Source: Candidatus Aminicenantota bacterium (GTDB lineage Bacteria > Acidobacteriota > Aminicenantia > JAMOAD01). From it: 40,973 nt of DNA. The notes under the pieces were generated by a model that was not told the DNA's origin, did no database searches, and saw only the letters and a program-made list of their open reading frames with translations. Numbering within the stretch: the first letter of the stretch is position 1; each line of letters starts with the position of its first letter. Where the stretch lies: assembly GCA_027031485.1 (NCBI GenBank), contig JALVQI010000077.1, positions 1-40,973 of the forward strand, given 5' to 3'. A program made the translations under genes and the position numbers. This document shows positions 8,180 to 16,493 of the stretch, in pieces.

Positions 8180-8195
8180 TGGCACAATTTTTTTT
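8180..8195 (+). promoter_or_regulatory. Probable sigma-54 promoter, rightward
   Basis: TTGGCAC at 8179-8185 matches the -24 element. The -12 region is a T-run rather than TTGC, so the match is partial. It lies 33-48 bases before the ATG at 8228, mirroring the leftward promoter around the shared upstream sites. Confidence 0.4.
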
Positions 8196-8227
8196 ATTAC
8201 TGTTTTATCTTAATTCAGGAGGTTAAA

Positions 8228-8677
8228 ATGAAAAACTTTTCAAAATTTTTACTTTTTGGCTTGGTAATAGTTGCTGCCGCTTACCTTATGTATGCAGGAA
8301 CTGAAAACAAAACAAAGGTTCAACAAACAACTCAGCAGAGAGTAAGAGTACTATCTCAGACACAAGCTACCTTTGGAAATGGCTATGGTTTCATTGATGA
8401 AGATGGAGATGGTATTAATGATTATGCGAGAGATGATGATGGAGATGGAATCCCCAATGGTTTGGACCCTGATTATGTTAAACCTATGGATGGAACAGGA
8501 AGAAAATTAGCTTACGGAAGAAATGGTGAAAGAGGACATAGAGGAGCAGGCTCTGGTCTTTGCACAGATTGTGGAGAGTTTAATCATAATTATGGTGGAA
8601 ACAATGGAACCGGTGTTTGTGATGGAAATGGCCCCCATGGAAATGCTGGAAGGAACAGAGGCCAAGGAAAGCATTAA
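8228..8677 (+). CDS. Exported calcium-binding (thrombospondin type 3-like) protein
   Basis: A signal anchor or signal peptide (residues 1-25) precedes a 120-residue mature region. It carries two back-to-back Asp-rich loops (DEDGDGINDYARDDDGDGIP) of the thrombospondin type 3/EF-hand-like class, which bind calcium. The rest is very rich in Gly, Asn and Arg, with one CTDC pair and a basic Gly-Arg-Gly tail like those of the two OB-like proteins. It is first in the rightward arm, with an AGGAGG ribosome site. It may be a secreted matrix or surface component; function is not known. Confidence 0.65.
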   Translation: MKNFSKFLLFGLVIVAAAYLMYAGTENKTKVQQTTQQRVRVLSQTQATFGNGYGFIDEDGDGINDYARDDDGDGIPNGLDPDYVKPMDGTGRKLAYGRNGERGHRGAGSGLCTDCGEFNHNYGGNNGTGVCDGNGPHGNAGRNRGQGKH

Positions 8678-8681
8678 TCAA

Positions 8682-9875
8682 ATGAGGAGTTCTGGTACTT
8701 TAGATTTAGGTATTGGGAGAGGAGGAAAAAAGTTCCTCCTCCTTCTCTTTTTAATTCTATTAACTCTGTTCGGGTATTCAGAGGATACAAAATTCAAGCT
8801 ACAACTCTATCCCTACCTTGATTATGTTTATACTACAAATGTTTTCTGGGATTCAACTGAGGTTTCGGACAATATTCTTTCTCCCGGAGTTGAAATTGAC
8901 TATTCATCAAACAATATGAATTTTTATTTGGATGCAAATGGAATGTTTTACACCAATAATAATTATTTGAACTATTACTCCTTTATGTCGGGAATAGAAT
9001 TGTTTAAATCACTGGGAGGAAGAGATATTTTATATGTACATCCCACTATATCTATTAATTCTTTTAATTATGAGCTTTCCTATCTTAACAATATATCCGA
9101 AAGCATAACTCTTGGATTTAAAAAATATATTACAAAAAGTTTCCTTTTTAAAGCAGGTTTTCAAGCAGAGAATAAAAATTACTCTTACTATGACTCATAT
9201 GATCATTTAAAAGCATCTTCATTTGTTGAATTAAATAAATTTTTGCAAACTCAGACAACAATCCGAGTAAAAGCAGGATTAAACTATCTTTATTTCCCCC
9301 ATATATATGAAACGGAGGAGTATCTTCAAATAGTACCTAACCCACATAGCAGAGGTAGGGGATCCTCTAAGAGAACCATATTTGTTGAAAATTCATATTC
9401 TCTCTATCTTCCGATTTTTCATTCAACCTTTAGAATAGCTCAGAGCATAGGAACATTATCAGGAGTGCTTTTTGAGTATAATTTCAGAAAACAGCTCGTT
9501 TCGGATAAAGCCATACCTGATCTTTCTGTGGATGAATGGGTATTGACAAAGATGAATGATAATTTCTTCTGGGATGGTTCCAGAATATCCTTTGCTATTA
9601 AAACCACTAAATTTTTAAAGGCAACAATTGCAGCTGAATTTTCCTATTATGCAAAGACCTATAATGGTATCTATGTCAGAGATCTTGTGGGAGAGGTTAT
9701 TTTACCGGGAGAATACAGAAAGGATACAATGTATCAAGCCACTTTTAATATTAATAGAAGTTTTGGTAAATTAAATTTGTATATAAAAACAATTTTAAGA
9801 GACAATAACTCAAACGATAACTTCTTTAACTATAATCTCTTTACAATAATAGGGGGGATAGATTATAATTTTTAG
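8682..9875 (+). CDS. Outer-membrane beta-barrel protein
   Basis: The signal peptide core KKFLLLLFLILLTLFGYS is followed by about 370 residues of alternating aromatic-rich strands and polar turns ending in a hydrophobic aromatic residue (final DYNF), as in outer-membrane barrels. ATG at 8682 lies five bases after the preceding stop, behind AAGGAAAG, and is the best start. The frame is open further upstream to 8523 only because it shadows the previous gene. The coding sequence for the signal peptide contains a strong hairpin followed by a T-rich stretch (8719-8750), so reaching this gene may require read-through. It is likely functionally paired with the exported proteins around it. Confidence 0.7.
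   Translation: MRSSGTLDLGIGRGGKKFLLLLFLILLTLFGYSEDTKFKLQLYPYLDYVYTTNVFWDSTEVSDNILSPGVEIDYSSNNMNFYLDANGMFYTNNNYLNYYSFMSGIELFKSLGGRDILYVHPTISINSFNYELSYLNNISESITLGFKKYITKSFLFKAGFQAENKNYSYYDSYDHLKASSFVELNKFLQTQTTIRVKAGLNYLYFPHIYETEEYLQIVPNPHSRGRGSSKRTIFVENSYSLYLPIFHSTFRIAQSIGTLSGVLFEYNFRKQLVSDKAIPDLSVDEWVLTKMNDNFFWDGSRISFAIKTTKFLKATIAAEFSYYAKTYNGIYVRDLVGEVILPGEYRKDTMYQATFNINRSFGKLNLYIKTILRDNNSNDNFFNYNLFTIIGGIDYNF
8719..8750 (+). terminator. Terminator-like hairpin inside a signal-peptide sequence
   Basis: GAGGAGGAA (8719-8727) and TTCCTCCTC (8733-8741) form a 9-bp stem with a 5-base loop, followed by a pyrimidine stretch ending in five T. It lies 42 bases after the stop of the calcium-repeat gene, where a terminator would be expected, yet it is also codons 13-20 of the next gene. 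Confidence 0.5.
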
Positions 9876-9885
9876 GAGAAAGAAT

Positions 9886-10335
9886 ATGCTGCGCAAACTT
9901 TTTGTTTTAACTGTTATTTTCTTTACTATTCCTCTCACAGCCTCACAACCGAATAAATTCCACTTTTATAACTATAAAAAGGTGGTGACAGTGGAAGGAA
10001 AAATTTTAGATTTTAAGATAGAAGAGGTCTATAAAAGAAAGAGTAAGTTTTTCTTTCTCTATATTAAAACAGTGGATAATAAAAAGATAAAGATAGAGGT
10101 CTGTCCTGAGTGGTTTTTTAATTTTGATATAGCCAAAGGAATGAAAATAAGAGTTAAGGGCTCTGATTTGGGTGAAGATGGAAAATTTAAATATATTATT
10201 GCCAAAGAGCTTGAATTCGGAGGGAATAAGATAACTTTAAGAGACAAATTTGGATTTCCTCTATGGAGAGGGAAAAATCCCCACAGGTTTGGTTTCGGTG
10301 AAAAGAGGCGCAGAGGAAGAGGTGGCAAGAAATAA
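9886..10335 (+). CDS. Exported OB-like protein with basic tail (paralogue 2)
   Basis: This is a 149-residue paralogue of the protein encoded at 7497-7967. It has a signal peptide (MLRKLFVLTVIFFTIPLTAS), then VTVEGKILDFKIEE, an IKIEVCPEWFFNF strand pair, and the diagnostic end RDKFGFPLWRG followed by an Arg/Gly/Lys tail. The placement of one paralogue on each arm of a shared regulatory region suggests two exported partners of the same redox or metal-handling process. Its stop overlaps the GTG of the sensor kinase by 14 bases. Confidence 0.65.
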   Translation: MLRKLFVLTVIFFTIPLTASQPNKFHFYNYKKVVTVEGKILDFKIEEVYKRKSKFFFLYIKTVDNKKIKIEVCPEWFFNFDIAKGMKIRVKGSDLGEDGKFKYIIAKELEFGGNKITLRDKFGFPLWRGKNPHRFGFGEKRRRGRGGKK

Positions 10336-11563
10336 AAAGTATGTGTTTGCACTTTTTTTCTTCTTTTTTTTAATGATTACAATAATTTATATGTTCAACA
10401 AAAAGAGTGGAATTTTAATAGAGAATAGTATAAAATCTTTGGCCTTTTCCGAAGGACAAACAATAAGTGAAGTTATGAAGACAGCAGGACTTTACCTTTT
10501 AAAAAACGGAGAGGAGAAATTTATCAACTTTCTTTCAAAGGAGTTTAATAATAAAAAAGTTGTCTATCTGGCTTTATTAAAAAACAGGGAGCTCTTTTAC
10601 GCAGATAGTAAATTTGAAGGTTATCTTCCGATAGATAAAAACAATACTAAAAATCTAAGAATAATAGATTCTCCTTCAGGCAAAATTATGGAGGTGGGAA
10701 CAGATATAGAATTTAACAATAGTTTATACCAAGTAAAAATAGGTTATCTCTTTGACTCCCTCTCAGTAGTAAGAAAGATAAGAAATAGAAATATTTTAAC
10801 TATAACCTTGATTCAGGTTTTAATTATATTAATTATGCTTTACTTGATTTTCAAGTTTAATGCCATCTTGAGAAACAAAGAGGTTGAGATTCAGAAAGAA
10901 AAGGATGAAAAGGAAAGATTTCATGAGCTTTTGGTTTTGATGGCCGGGATCAATCATGAAATTAAAAATCCTCTGAACTCTCTCTATCTCAGTTTTCAAG
11001 TTCTTGATAATTTTATAGATAAAAAGAGTGAAGAGGCTGTTTTTTACACAAACTCTTTGAAAAAAGAGATAAAGAGGATTGCTGATATTCTTGATAAATA
11101 TGGAAATTTAAATAAAAAAATCTCAATAAACCAAGAAAATATAGATTTGGAAAGTTTTTTTAATGAAATGGAAATTATCTTTAAAGGGATCTCTGAAAAA
11201 ATAAAGATAAACATGAAATTATCAATTAAAAAAATTATTTCGGACCCCAATCTTTTAAAACAGATATTTTTAAACCTTTACAAAAACAGCTTTGAAGCCG
11301 GGGCTGATGAGATTAAAATCCAAGTTCTGAAAGAAAGGGATTATATAAAAATCATATATGAGGACAATGGTGAAGGAATTAAAGAGCCGGATAAAATTTT
11401 TGTCCCATTTTATTCCACAAAATCTCAGAATTCCGGGCTGGGAATGGTTATGGTTAAAAGAATAATAAATGCATTGGGAGGAGAAATTAGAGTTGAAGCA
11501 GGAAATAGTAAAGGGGCTCGGTTCATTCTCTTATTGAAGGAGGGAAAGAGTGGAAGGATATAA
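10322..11563 (+). CDS. Membrane sensor histidine kinase (NtrB-like partner)
   Basis: Two membrane helices (about residues 7-25 and 158-178) flank a periplasmic sensor domain of about 130 residues. A short cytoplasmic coiled coil leads to HisKA, with phospho-acceptor His212 in MAGINHEIKNPLNSL. The HATPase follows with an N-box (NLYKNSFEAGAD), DNGEGI and SGLGMVMVKRI. I chose GTG at 10322, behind an AGAGGAAGAG ribosome site, because the hydrophobic helix starts right after; the open frame further upstream only shadows the previous gene. It overlaps the activator gene downstream by 14 bases, so the two are a coupled two-component pair. The sensor faces the compartment where the exported ferredoxin and OB-like proteins act. 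Confidence 0.85.
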   Translation: MARNKKYVFALFFFFFLMITIIYMFNKKSGILIENSIKSLAFSEGQTISEVMKTAGLYLLKNGEEKFINFLSKEFNNKKVVYLALLKNRELFYADSKFEGYLPIDKNNTKNLRIIDSPSGKIMEVGTDIEFNNSLYQVKIGYLFDSLSVVRKIRNRNILTITLIQVLIILIMLYLIFKFNAILRNKEVEIQKEKDEKERFHELLVLMAGINHEIKNPLNSLYLSFQVLDNFIDKKSEEAVFYTNSLKKEIKRIADILDKYGNLNKKISINQENIDLESFFNEMEIIFKGISEKIKINMKLSIKKIISDPNLLKQIFLNLYKNSFEAGADEIKIQVLKERDYIKIIYEDNGEGIKEPDKIFVPFYSTKSQNSGLGMVMVKRIINALGGEIRVEAGNSKGARFILLLKEGKSGRI

Positions 11564-12920
11564 TAAGATATTAGTGGTTGAGGATGAAAGTCTTGCTGCC
11601 AAAGCTATTCAGACAGTTTTTTCAAAAAAAGGATACAATATTAAAATAGCTTCAACAGGAGAGGAGGCATTAAATCTATTTTTAAAAGAACAATTTGATC
11701 TTGTTTTGCTTGATTATAAATTACCCGGAATTAATGGAGAAGAGGTTTTTGATGAAATCACAAAAATAAATCCACTTGTCCCTGTTATCTTTATGACCGC
11801 TTACGGAGATATTGAAAAAGCCGTCAGACTTCTAAAAAAGGGAGCTTTTTACTATATTTCAAAACCGATTGAAATTGAGCAATTATCTCACCTTATAGAG
11901 CAAGCAATAGAAAAGTACAGGATTGAAGAGGAAAACAGAGTGCTAAAAGAGAAACTTGAGGAAAAGGTGAAGATTGAAAATTATGTTTTTAACTCAAAAA
12001 AGATGGAGAAAATCCTCAACTTAACACTGAGAGTGGCAGATTCTGAAACAAATGTTTTAATTACAGGGGAGAGTGGATCAGGAAAGGAGGTCTTAGCAGA
12101 TATAATTCACAATTATTCCAAAAGAAAAGATAAACCATTCGTAAAGGTTAACATAGCTTCCCTCCCTTCAACTCTTGTTGAAGCTGAACTATTCGGAGTT
12201 GAAAAGGGAGCATACACAGGAGCTGATAAAAGAAGAAAGGGAAGGTTTGAGGAAGCCAACGGAGGAACTATTTTTCTTGATGAGATAGGAGAACTTCCGA
12301 TGGATATTCAGGTTAAACTTTTAAGAGTGATACAGGAGAAGGTTATAACAAGGTTAGGTTCCAATGAACCCATTCCTGTTGACATAAGAATTATAACAGC
12401 CACGAACAAGAATCTTGAAGAAGAGGTTAAAAAAGGAAATTTCAGAGAAGATCTTTTGTACAGATTAAATGTAATAAACATAGAGATCCCCCCTTTAAGA
12501 GAGAGAAAAGAGGATATCCCTTTTCTTATAGATCTCTTTATAAGAAAATTCTCCAAAAGAGAAAACAAAGAGGTTAAAGGAATTTCAAAAAAAGCCTTGG
12601 ATTTATTGCTTAAATACGATTATCCGGGAAATATAAGAGAGTTAGAAAACATTGTGGAAAGAGCTGTCGTCCTTACAAGAACAACCTTTATTCAACCGGA
12701 AGATTTACCCCTTTATCTAAATAAAAGTATAAGGAGCTATAAAGATTTGAATTCCCTTCCTCTACCTGAGAGACTTAAAGAGATTGAGAAAGAAATAATT
12801 CTTTCAGCATTAAAAGAAAACAATAATATCCAAACAAAGGCGGCAAAAGCCCTCGGAATTTCAGAGTCTACATTACGATATAGAATGGAAGTATTAGGAC
12901 TAAACAAAGAAAAAAAATAG
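11550..12920 (+). CDS. sigma-54-dependent response regulator (NtrC family)
   Basis: Domain order is receiver (1-120, phospho-acceptor Asp55 in LVLLDYKLPG), a short linker, the AAA+ activator domain (about 145-375) and a Fis-type helix-turn-helix (about 410-456). Walker A is GESGSGKE, the sigma-54 contact loop reads GAYTGA, a Tyr variant of GAFTGA found in many members, and Walker B is TIFLDEIGEL. The start is GTG behind AAGGAGGG. It presumably binds the TCGCAA-N4-TTGCGA sites at 8069-8104 and activates both sigma-54-like promoters, giving positive autoregulation of the rightward arm. Confidence 0.9.
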   Translation: MEGYNKILVVEDESLAAKAIQTVFSKKGYNIKIASTGEEALNLFLKEQFDLVLLDYKLPGINGEEVFDEITKINPLVPVIFMTAYGDIEKAVRLLKKGAFYYISKPIEIEQLSHLIEQAIEKYRIEEENRVLKEKLEEKVKIENYVFNSKKMEKILNLTLRVADSETNVLITGESGSGKEVLADIIHNYSKRKDKPFVKVNIASLPSTLVEAELFGVEKGAYTGADKRRKGRFEEANGGTIFLDEIGELPMDIQVKLLRVIQEKVITRLGSNEPIPVDIRIITATNKNLEEEVKKGNFREDLLYRLNVINIEIPPLRERKEDIPFLIDLFIRKFSKRENKEVKGISKKALDLLLKYDYPGNIRELENIVERAVVLTRTTFIQPEDLPLYLNKSIRSYKDLNSLPLPERLKEIEKEIILSALKENNNIQTKAAKALGISESTLRYRMEVLGLNKEKK

Positions 12921-12972
12921 AAACATTACTTATTGGCATTATATGATTTTTTAGAGGGGCTGGAAGGTAATC

Positions 12973-13001
12973 TTGATAAAAAATAATTAAAATATTATAA
13001 T
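12973..13001 (+). promoter_or_regulatory. tRNA-Ser promoter
   Basis: TTGATA (12973-12978), a 17-base spacer, then TATAAT (12996-13001), ending nine bases before the mature tRNA. Confidence 0.7.
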
Positions 13002-13010
13002 ACAATCCTT

Positions 13011-13100
13011 GGAGAGGTGGCTGAGTGGTTGAAAGCGGCGGTCTTGAAAACCGTTTTCCGGGCAACCGGAACGGGGGTTCGAATCCCTCCCTCTCCGCCA
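13011..13100 (+). tRNA. tRNA-Ser (UGA)
   Basis: The acceptor arms GGAGAGG and CCTCTCC (13090-13096) pair perfectly, with discriminator G and an encoded CCA. The anticodon loop CTTGAAA gives anticodon UGA. A long variable arm with paired CCGG segments and GGTTCGAATC in the T arm identify a serine tRNA of 90 nt. It converges on ftsK, whose stop lies two bases downstream. Confidence 0.95.
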
Positions 13101-13101
13101 T

Positions 13102-15312
13102 TTACCCTGAAAATCTCTTCTTCAATATCTCTTCAAGATACTCTTCCCCTACAAGTACATCTCGTGGTTTACTCCCCTGAGCCTGTCCAACAATTCCTTT
13201 CTCCTCCATCATTTCAATATATCTTGCCGCCTTATTGTAACCTATCTTCATCTTTCTCTGAAGGTATGAAGCTGAGGCTTTACCTGTATGGATAACTATT
13301 TTCAGAGCTTCCAAAAACTCTGATCCCTCCTCTGAGAAAATATCTTCCTCTTCTTGTGGAATATTTAATCCACCCTTTGATAAAACAGAAGAATCAAACT
13401 TTGGTTTTGTCTGATTTCTCAAAAACTTTACGACCCTTGCAACCTCTTCTTCTGAGACAAAAGAGCCATGAACTCTTATAAGCATTGAAGATGCGGGAGG
13501 CATAAATAACATATCCCCTTTTCCTAAAAGTTTTTCAGCTCCACCGGTATCTATTATTGTCTGAGAATCATGTCTTGAGGGAACTGTTAGAGCAAGTCTT
13601 GAGGGAAGATTATTTTTTATTGTTCCTGTTATAACATCTGTTGAAGGTCTTTGAGTGGCAAGGATCAGATGAATACCCGCAGCCCTTGCCATTTGAGCTA
13701 ACCTTGCAACAGAGGTTTCCACATCTTTAGATGCTACCATCATAAGGTCGGCAAGCTCATCTATCACAATAATTATATAAGGCATGGGAACGATTTCATC
13801 TTCAGGCCAATCTTCAAGTTTTTTTATCTTTCCAGCTCTTATAGCTTTTACCTTTTCATTAAACATATCAATATTTCTACTTTGAAATAGAGCTAACTTT
13901 TTTAATCTGTTTTCCATTTCATAAATAGCCCACTTAAGAGCCATAGAGGCCTCTTTCGGGTCTAAAACAACTTTTGTTTTCAAATGGGGAAGCTGCTCAT
14001 AGACACTGAACTCAAGCCTTTTGGGATCAACAAGAATAAAGTTGACCTCTTCAGGTGTTGCCCTGTAAAGAATACTAACAATAATGGAATGGATAGCCAC
14101 ACTCTTTCCCATTCCGGTGGCTCCTGCAATTAAAAGATGGGGCATTCTTGAAAGAGAGGTTACAAAAGGTTTTCCCCGAACATTTTTCCCAAGTACAATT
14201 GTCAATAAATCTTTTGAATTTCTGTATGCATCACTTTCCAAAATCTCTCTCAAAAAGATAGTTTGTCTGTTATAGTTGGGAATTTCAATTCCGAGGGTTT
14301 CCTTCCCCTTTATTCTACTTATCATTACATTTTCGGCTTTTAAAGCAAGAGACAGATCCTCGGACAGTCCTATTATTTGAGAGATCTTAATTCCTCTCTC
14401 AGGTTTATACTCAAAGGTTGAAATAACAGGGCCCGGATGATACTCCACAACTTTTCCGTTTATATTAAATTCTCCAAGCTTTTCCTCTATAATTTTCTTT
14501 TTATTGAATAGCTCCGCATCATCCACGGTTTTTACTCTTTTCGGAGGAGAATCAAGCAAAGAAAGAGGAGGAAGCTCAAATTTTCCCTTTTTGTTTTTTT
14601 TGAATTTCACCGTTTCCTCAGGCATTAGAATAATCTTTTCTCTCTTTTGTTCTTTCTTTTCTTCTTTCTTTTCCTTTTGTTTATTTTCATTCTCCATAAT
14701 ATTAATTTTTCTATTGCTCTCCTCTACCTTTTCTCTCTTCCTTCTCTCCCTTTGAATTTTATATTTTAATGTTATTTCTCTTATGAACAGATAAAGATTT
14801 TCCAACGCTTTTTTCAGGGAAAAATTAAAGCTTAAAATTAAAGAAATAATAAAAAGGAATACAAAAAACAGAGAGCTCCCAACCGGACTTAAAATTTTTT
14901 CCGATAGTGAAATCAGTCCATCCCCCAAAACCCCTCCGCCTCTTATGTAAAATCCTTTAACTTTAATTCTGTTGAACATTATTGAAAGTAATGGAGAAAA
15001 GGAAAAAATAATAAAAAAGTATCCCAGATAATTAACAAATCTTGTAAATCTCTTTCTCAGGTTAAAAAGATCATAGGCAATCAAGAGAATAAAAATCAAA
15101 AAAAAGTAAGAACTTAATCCAAAGATATAGAAAAAAAAGTCAGCTATAACAGCTCCTGCCTTTCCCATAAGGTTTCTCACAGGAATATTTGAAGAGGTAA
15201 ACACCCCTGAATCATTCGGATAGTAAGATATAAAGCTCAACATCATAAAGAGAAAGAGGAAGAATAAAAAAACCCCTATTGCTTCTTTTACAAGTTCTTT
15301 ACTCCTATCCAT
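13102..15312 (-). CDS. ftsK: DNA translocase FtsK/SpoIIIE
   Basis: FtsK pumps DNA at the division septum so that chromosome dimers are resolved. The N-terminus has four membrane helices within the first 165 residues. A charged Lys/Glu linker (about 190-250) leads to the motor. Walker A GATGMGKS is near residue 400, and a PYIIIVIDELADLMM Walker B and LATQRPSTDVITG sensor follow. The C-terminal 65 residues form the winged gamma domain (SASYLQRKMKIGYNKAARY). At 736 aa it is a short-linker type, close to SpoIIIE. ATG at 15312 lacks a good ribosome site; a TTG six codons downstream sits behind AGGAG, so the start is slightly uncertain. The gene stands alone, converging with tRNA-Ser. Confidence 0.95.
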   Translation of the reverse strand: MDRSKELVKEAIGVFLFFLFLFMMLSFISYYPNDSGVFTSSNIPVRNLMGKAGAVIADFFFYIFGLSSYFFLIFILLIAYDLFNLRKRFTRFVNYLGYFFIIFSFSPLLSIMFNRIKVKGFYIRGGGVLGDGLISLSEKILSPVGSSLFFVFLFIISLILSFNFSLKKALENLYLFIREITLKYKIQRERRKREKVEESNRKINIMENENKQKEKKEEKKEQKREKIILMPEETVKFKKNKKGKFELPPLSLLDSPPKRVKTVDDAELFNKKKIIEEKLGEFNINGKVVEYHPGPVISTFEYKPERGIKISQIIGLSEDLSLALKAENVMISRIKGKETLGIEIPNYNRQTIFLREILESDAYRNSKDLLTIVLGKNVRGKPFVTSLSRMPHLLIAGATGMGKSVAIHSIIVSILYRATPEEVNFILVDPKRLEFSVYEQLPHLKTKVVLDPKEASMALKWAIYEMENRLKKLALFQSRNIDMFNEKVKAIRAGKIKKLEDWPEDEIVPMPYIIIVIDELADLMMVASKDVETSVARLAQMARAAGIHLILATQRPSTDVITGTIKNNLPSRLALTVPSRHDSQTIIDTGGAEKLLGKGDMLFMPPASSMLIRVHGSFVSEEEVARVVKFLRNQTKPKFDSSVLSKGGLNIPQEEEDIFSEEGSEFLEALKIVIHTGKASASYLQRKMKIGYNKAARYIEMMEEKGIVGQAQGSKPRDVLVGEEYLEEILKKRFSG

Positions 15313-15359
15313 ATCAATTAAATTATAACAGATAAATTGTCAAAAAAGAAAGGGTTTAA

Positions 15360-15388
15360 TTGACTTTTAAATAAAAGATAAATATAAT
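15360..15388 (+). promoter_or_regulatory. Strong sigma-70-type promoter of nagA
   Basis: TTGACT (15360-15365), a 17-base spacer, then TATAAT (15383-15388). Transcription should begin near 15395, which is after the GTG at 15393. The ATG at 15405 is therefore the likely start of the gene. Confidence 0.75.
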
Positions 15389-15404
15389 TTTTGTGGATGG
15401 AAAA

Positions 15405-16457
15405 ATGAGAGAAATTTCATTTAAAGGTTTAATTTTCCGAAAGGATCATTTTGATAAAGGTTTTATAAGGATAAAAGGCGATAAAATAATTTCAGAGGAA
15501 AGCTCCGGAGATTTTGTTGAAGTCGATTACATAATCCCCCAGTTTATAGAAGCACATATTCACGGAGGCTGGAATTATAATTTCCAAAAAGGAGATTTTG
15601 AAGAACTCGAAAATATTCTCATAAAAAAGGGTTTTGATATAGTTATTCCCACATTAATGAATGATTCTTTGGACAATTTAATAAAAATAGCTGAAAAATT
15701 CAGAAAATACAGAGAAAAGAATCCGGAATCCATTTTCCCATTTTTGCGCGTAGAGGGCCCTTTTATAAGTGAGGAGAAGAGAGGAGCTCAGGAGATTGGT
15801 TCGATCCTAAAACCAACCTTAGAAAACATAGAGAAATTTCTAAAAATAGAAGAAATAAAAACTTTCACCTTTGCTCCTGAAATACCCAATTCCGAAATCC
15901 TGATAAAAGAAGCACTGGAAAAGGGAAAAATTCCCTCCTTTGGACACAGTAATGCGGGATTTAAAGATTTTGAGAGGATTTATAAAATGGGAGTATGTCA
16001 TATGACTCATTTCCCCAATGCAATGAGTCCTCTTCATCACAGAGAAATAGGACTTACAGGAGCGGGTTTTCTATTTGACCTTGACATTGAAATTATAGCA
16101 GACAGCGTTCACACATCTCTGGATTTTCTTAAGCTTTTTTATAAAATTAAAGGCTCTAAATTTTCAATAGTGTCTGATCTTATACCTTTGGCTTATCCTG
16201 AAAACAAACAAAAAAAACTTGTAGATAAAAAGGGAATGCTTATAGGTGGGGCAACACTTATATCAGAGCAAATAAAAATACTAAAAAAAACAGGAATTAA
16301 GGTGGATGAGATTATAAAGATAGCAACTATTAACAGCAGAAAATTTTTCAAATTCCCAATCCCGGAACTCAGAGAAGGGGAAGAGGCTTCTTTCTTAATT
16401 CTTGATAAAAAGCTCAATGTAAAAAGGATTATTCACAAAGGAAAGGAGATAGTGTAA
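15405..16457 (+). CDS. nagA: N-acetylglucosamine-6-phosphate deacetylase
   Basis: NagA removes acetate from GlcNAc-6-phosphate during amino-sugar and cell-wall recycling. The amidohydrolase signatures are present: AHIHGGWN near residue 50, RVEGPFISEEKRGAQ, PSFGHSNAGF, MTHFPNAMSPLHHRE and IIADSVHTSLDF, with the late catalytic Asp in SIVSDLIPLA. At 350 residues it is slightly short of typical NagA (about 380). The promoter position places the start at ATG 15405 rather than the upstream GTG. No nagB or sugar transporter is adjacent, so a role in recycling is inferred rather than shown. Confidence 0.85.
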   Translation: MREISFKGLIFRKDHFDKGFIRIKGDKIISEESSGDFVEVDYIIPQFIEAHIHGGWNYNFQKGDFEELENILIKKGFDIVIPTLMNDSLDNLIKIAEKFRKYREKNPESIFPFLRVEGPFISEEKRGAQEIGSILKPTLENIEKFLKIEEIKTFTFAPEIPNSEILIKEALEKGKIPSFGHSNAGFKDFERIYKMGVCHMTHFPNAMSPLHHREIGLTGAGFLFDLDIEIIADSVHTSLDFLKLFYKIKGSKFSIVSDLIPLAYPENKQKKLVDKKGMLIGGATLISEQIKILKKTGIKVDEIIKIATINSRKFFKFPIPELREGEEASFLILDKKLNVKRIIHKGKEIV

Positions 16458-16493
16458 AAATGAATAGGAGTTAATTTACATTAAAGTAATTGA

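Noticed and set aside
8523-8681. Upstream extension of the beta-barrel gene at 8682
   Set aside because: It lies entirely inside the calcium-repeat gene in another frame and would bury the signal peptide.
13011-13100. tRNA-Ser as the integration site of the 17-33 kb island
   Set aside because: ftsK, nagA and a DUF218 gene lie between, and no direct repeat of the tRNA end or integrase gene was found near the island.
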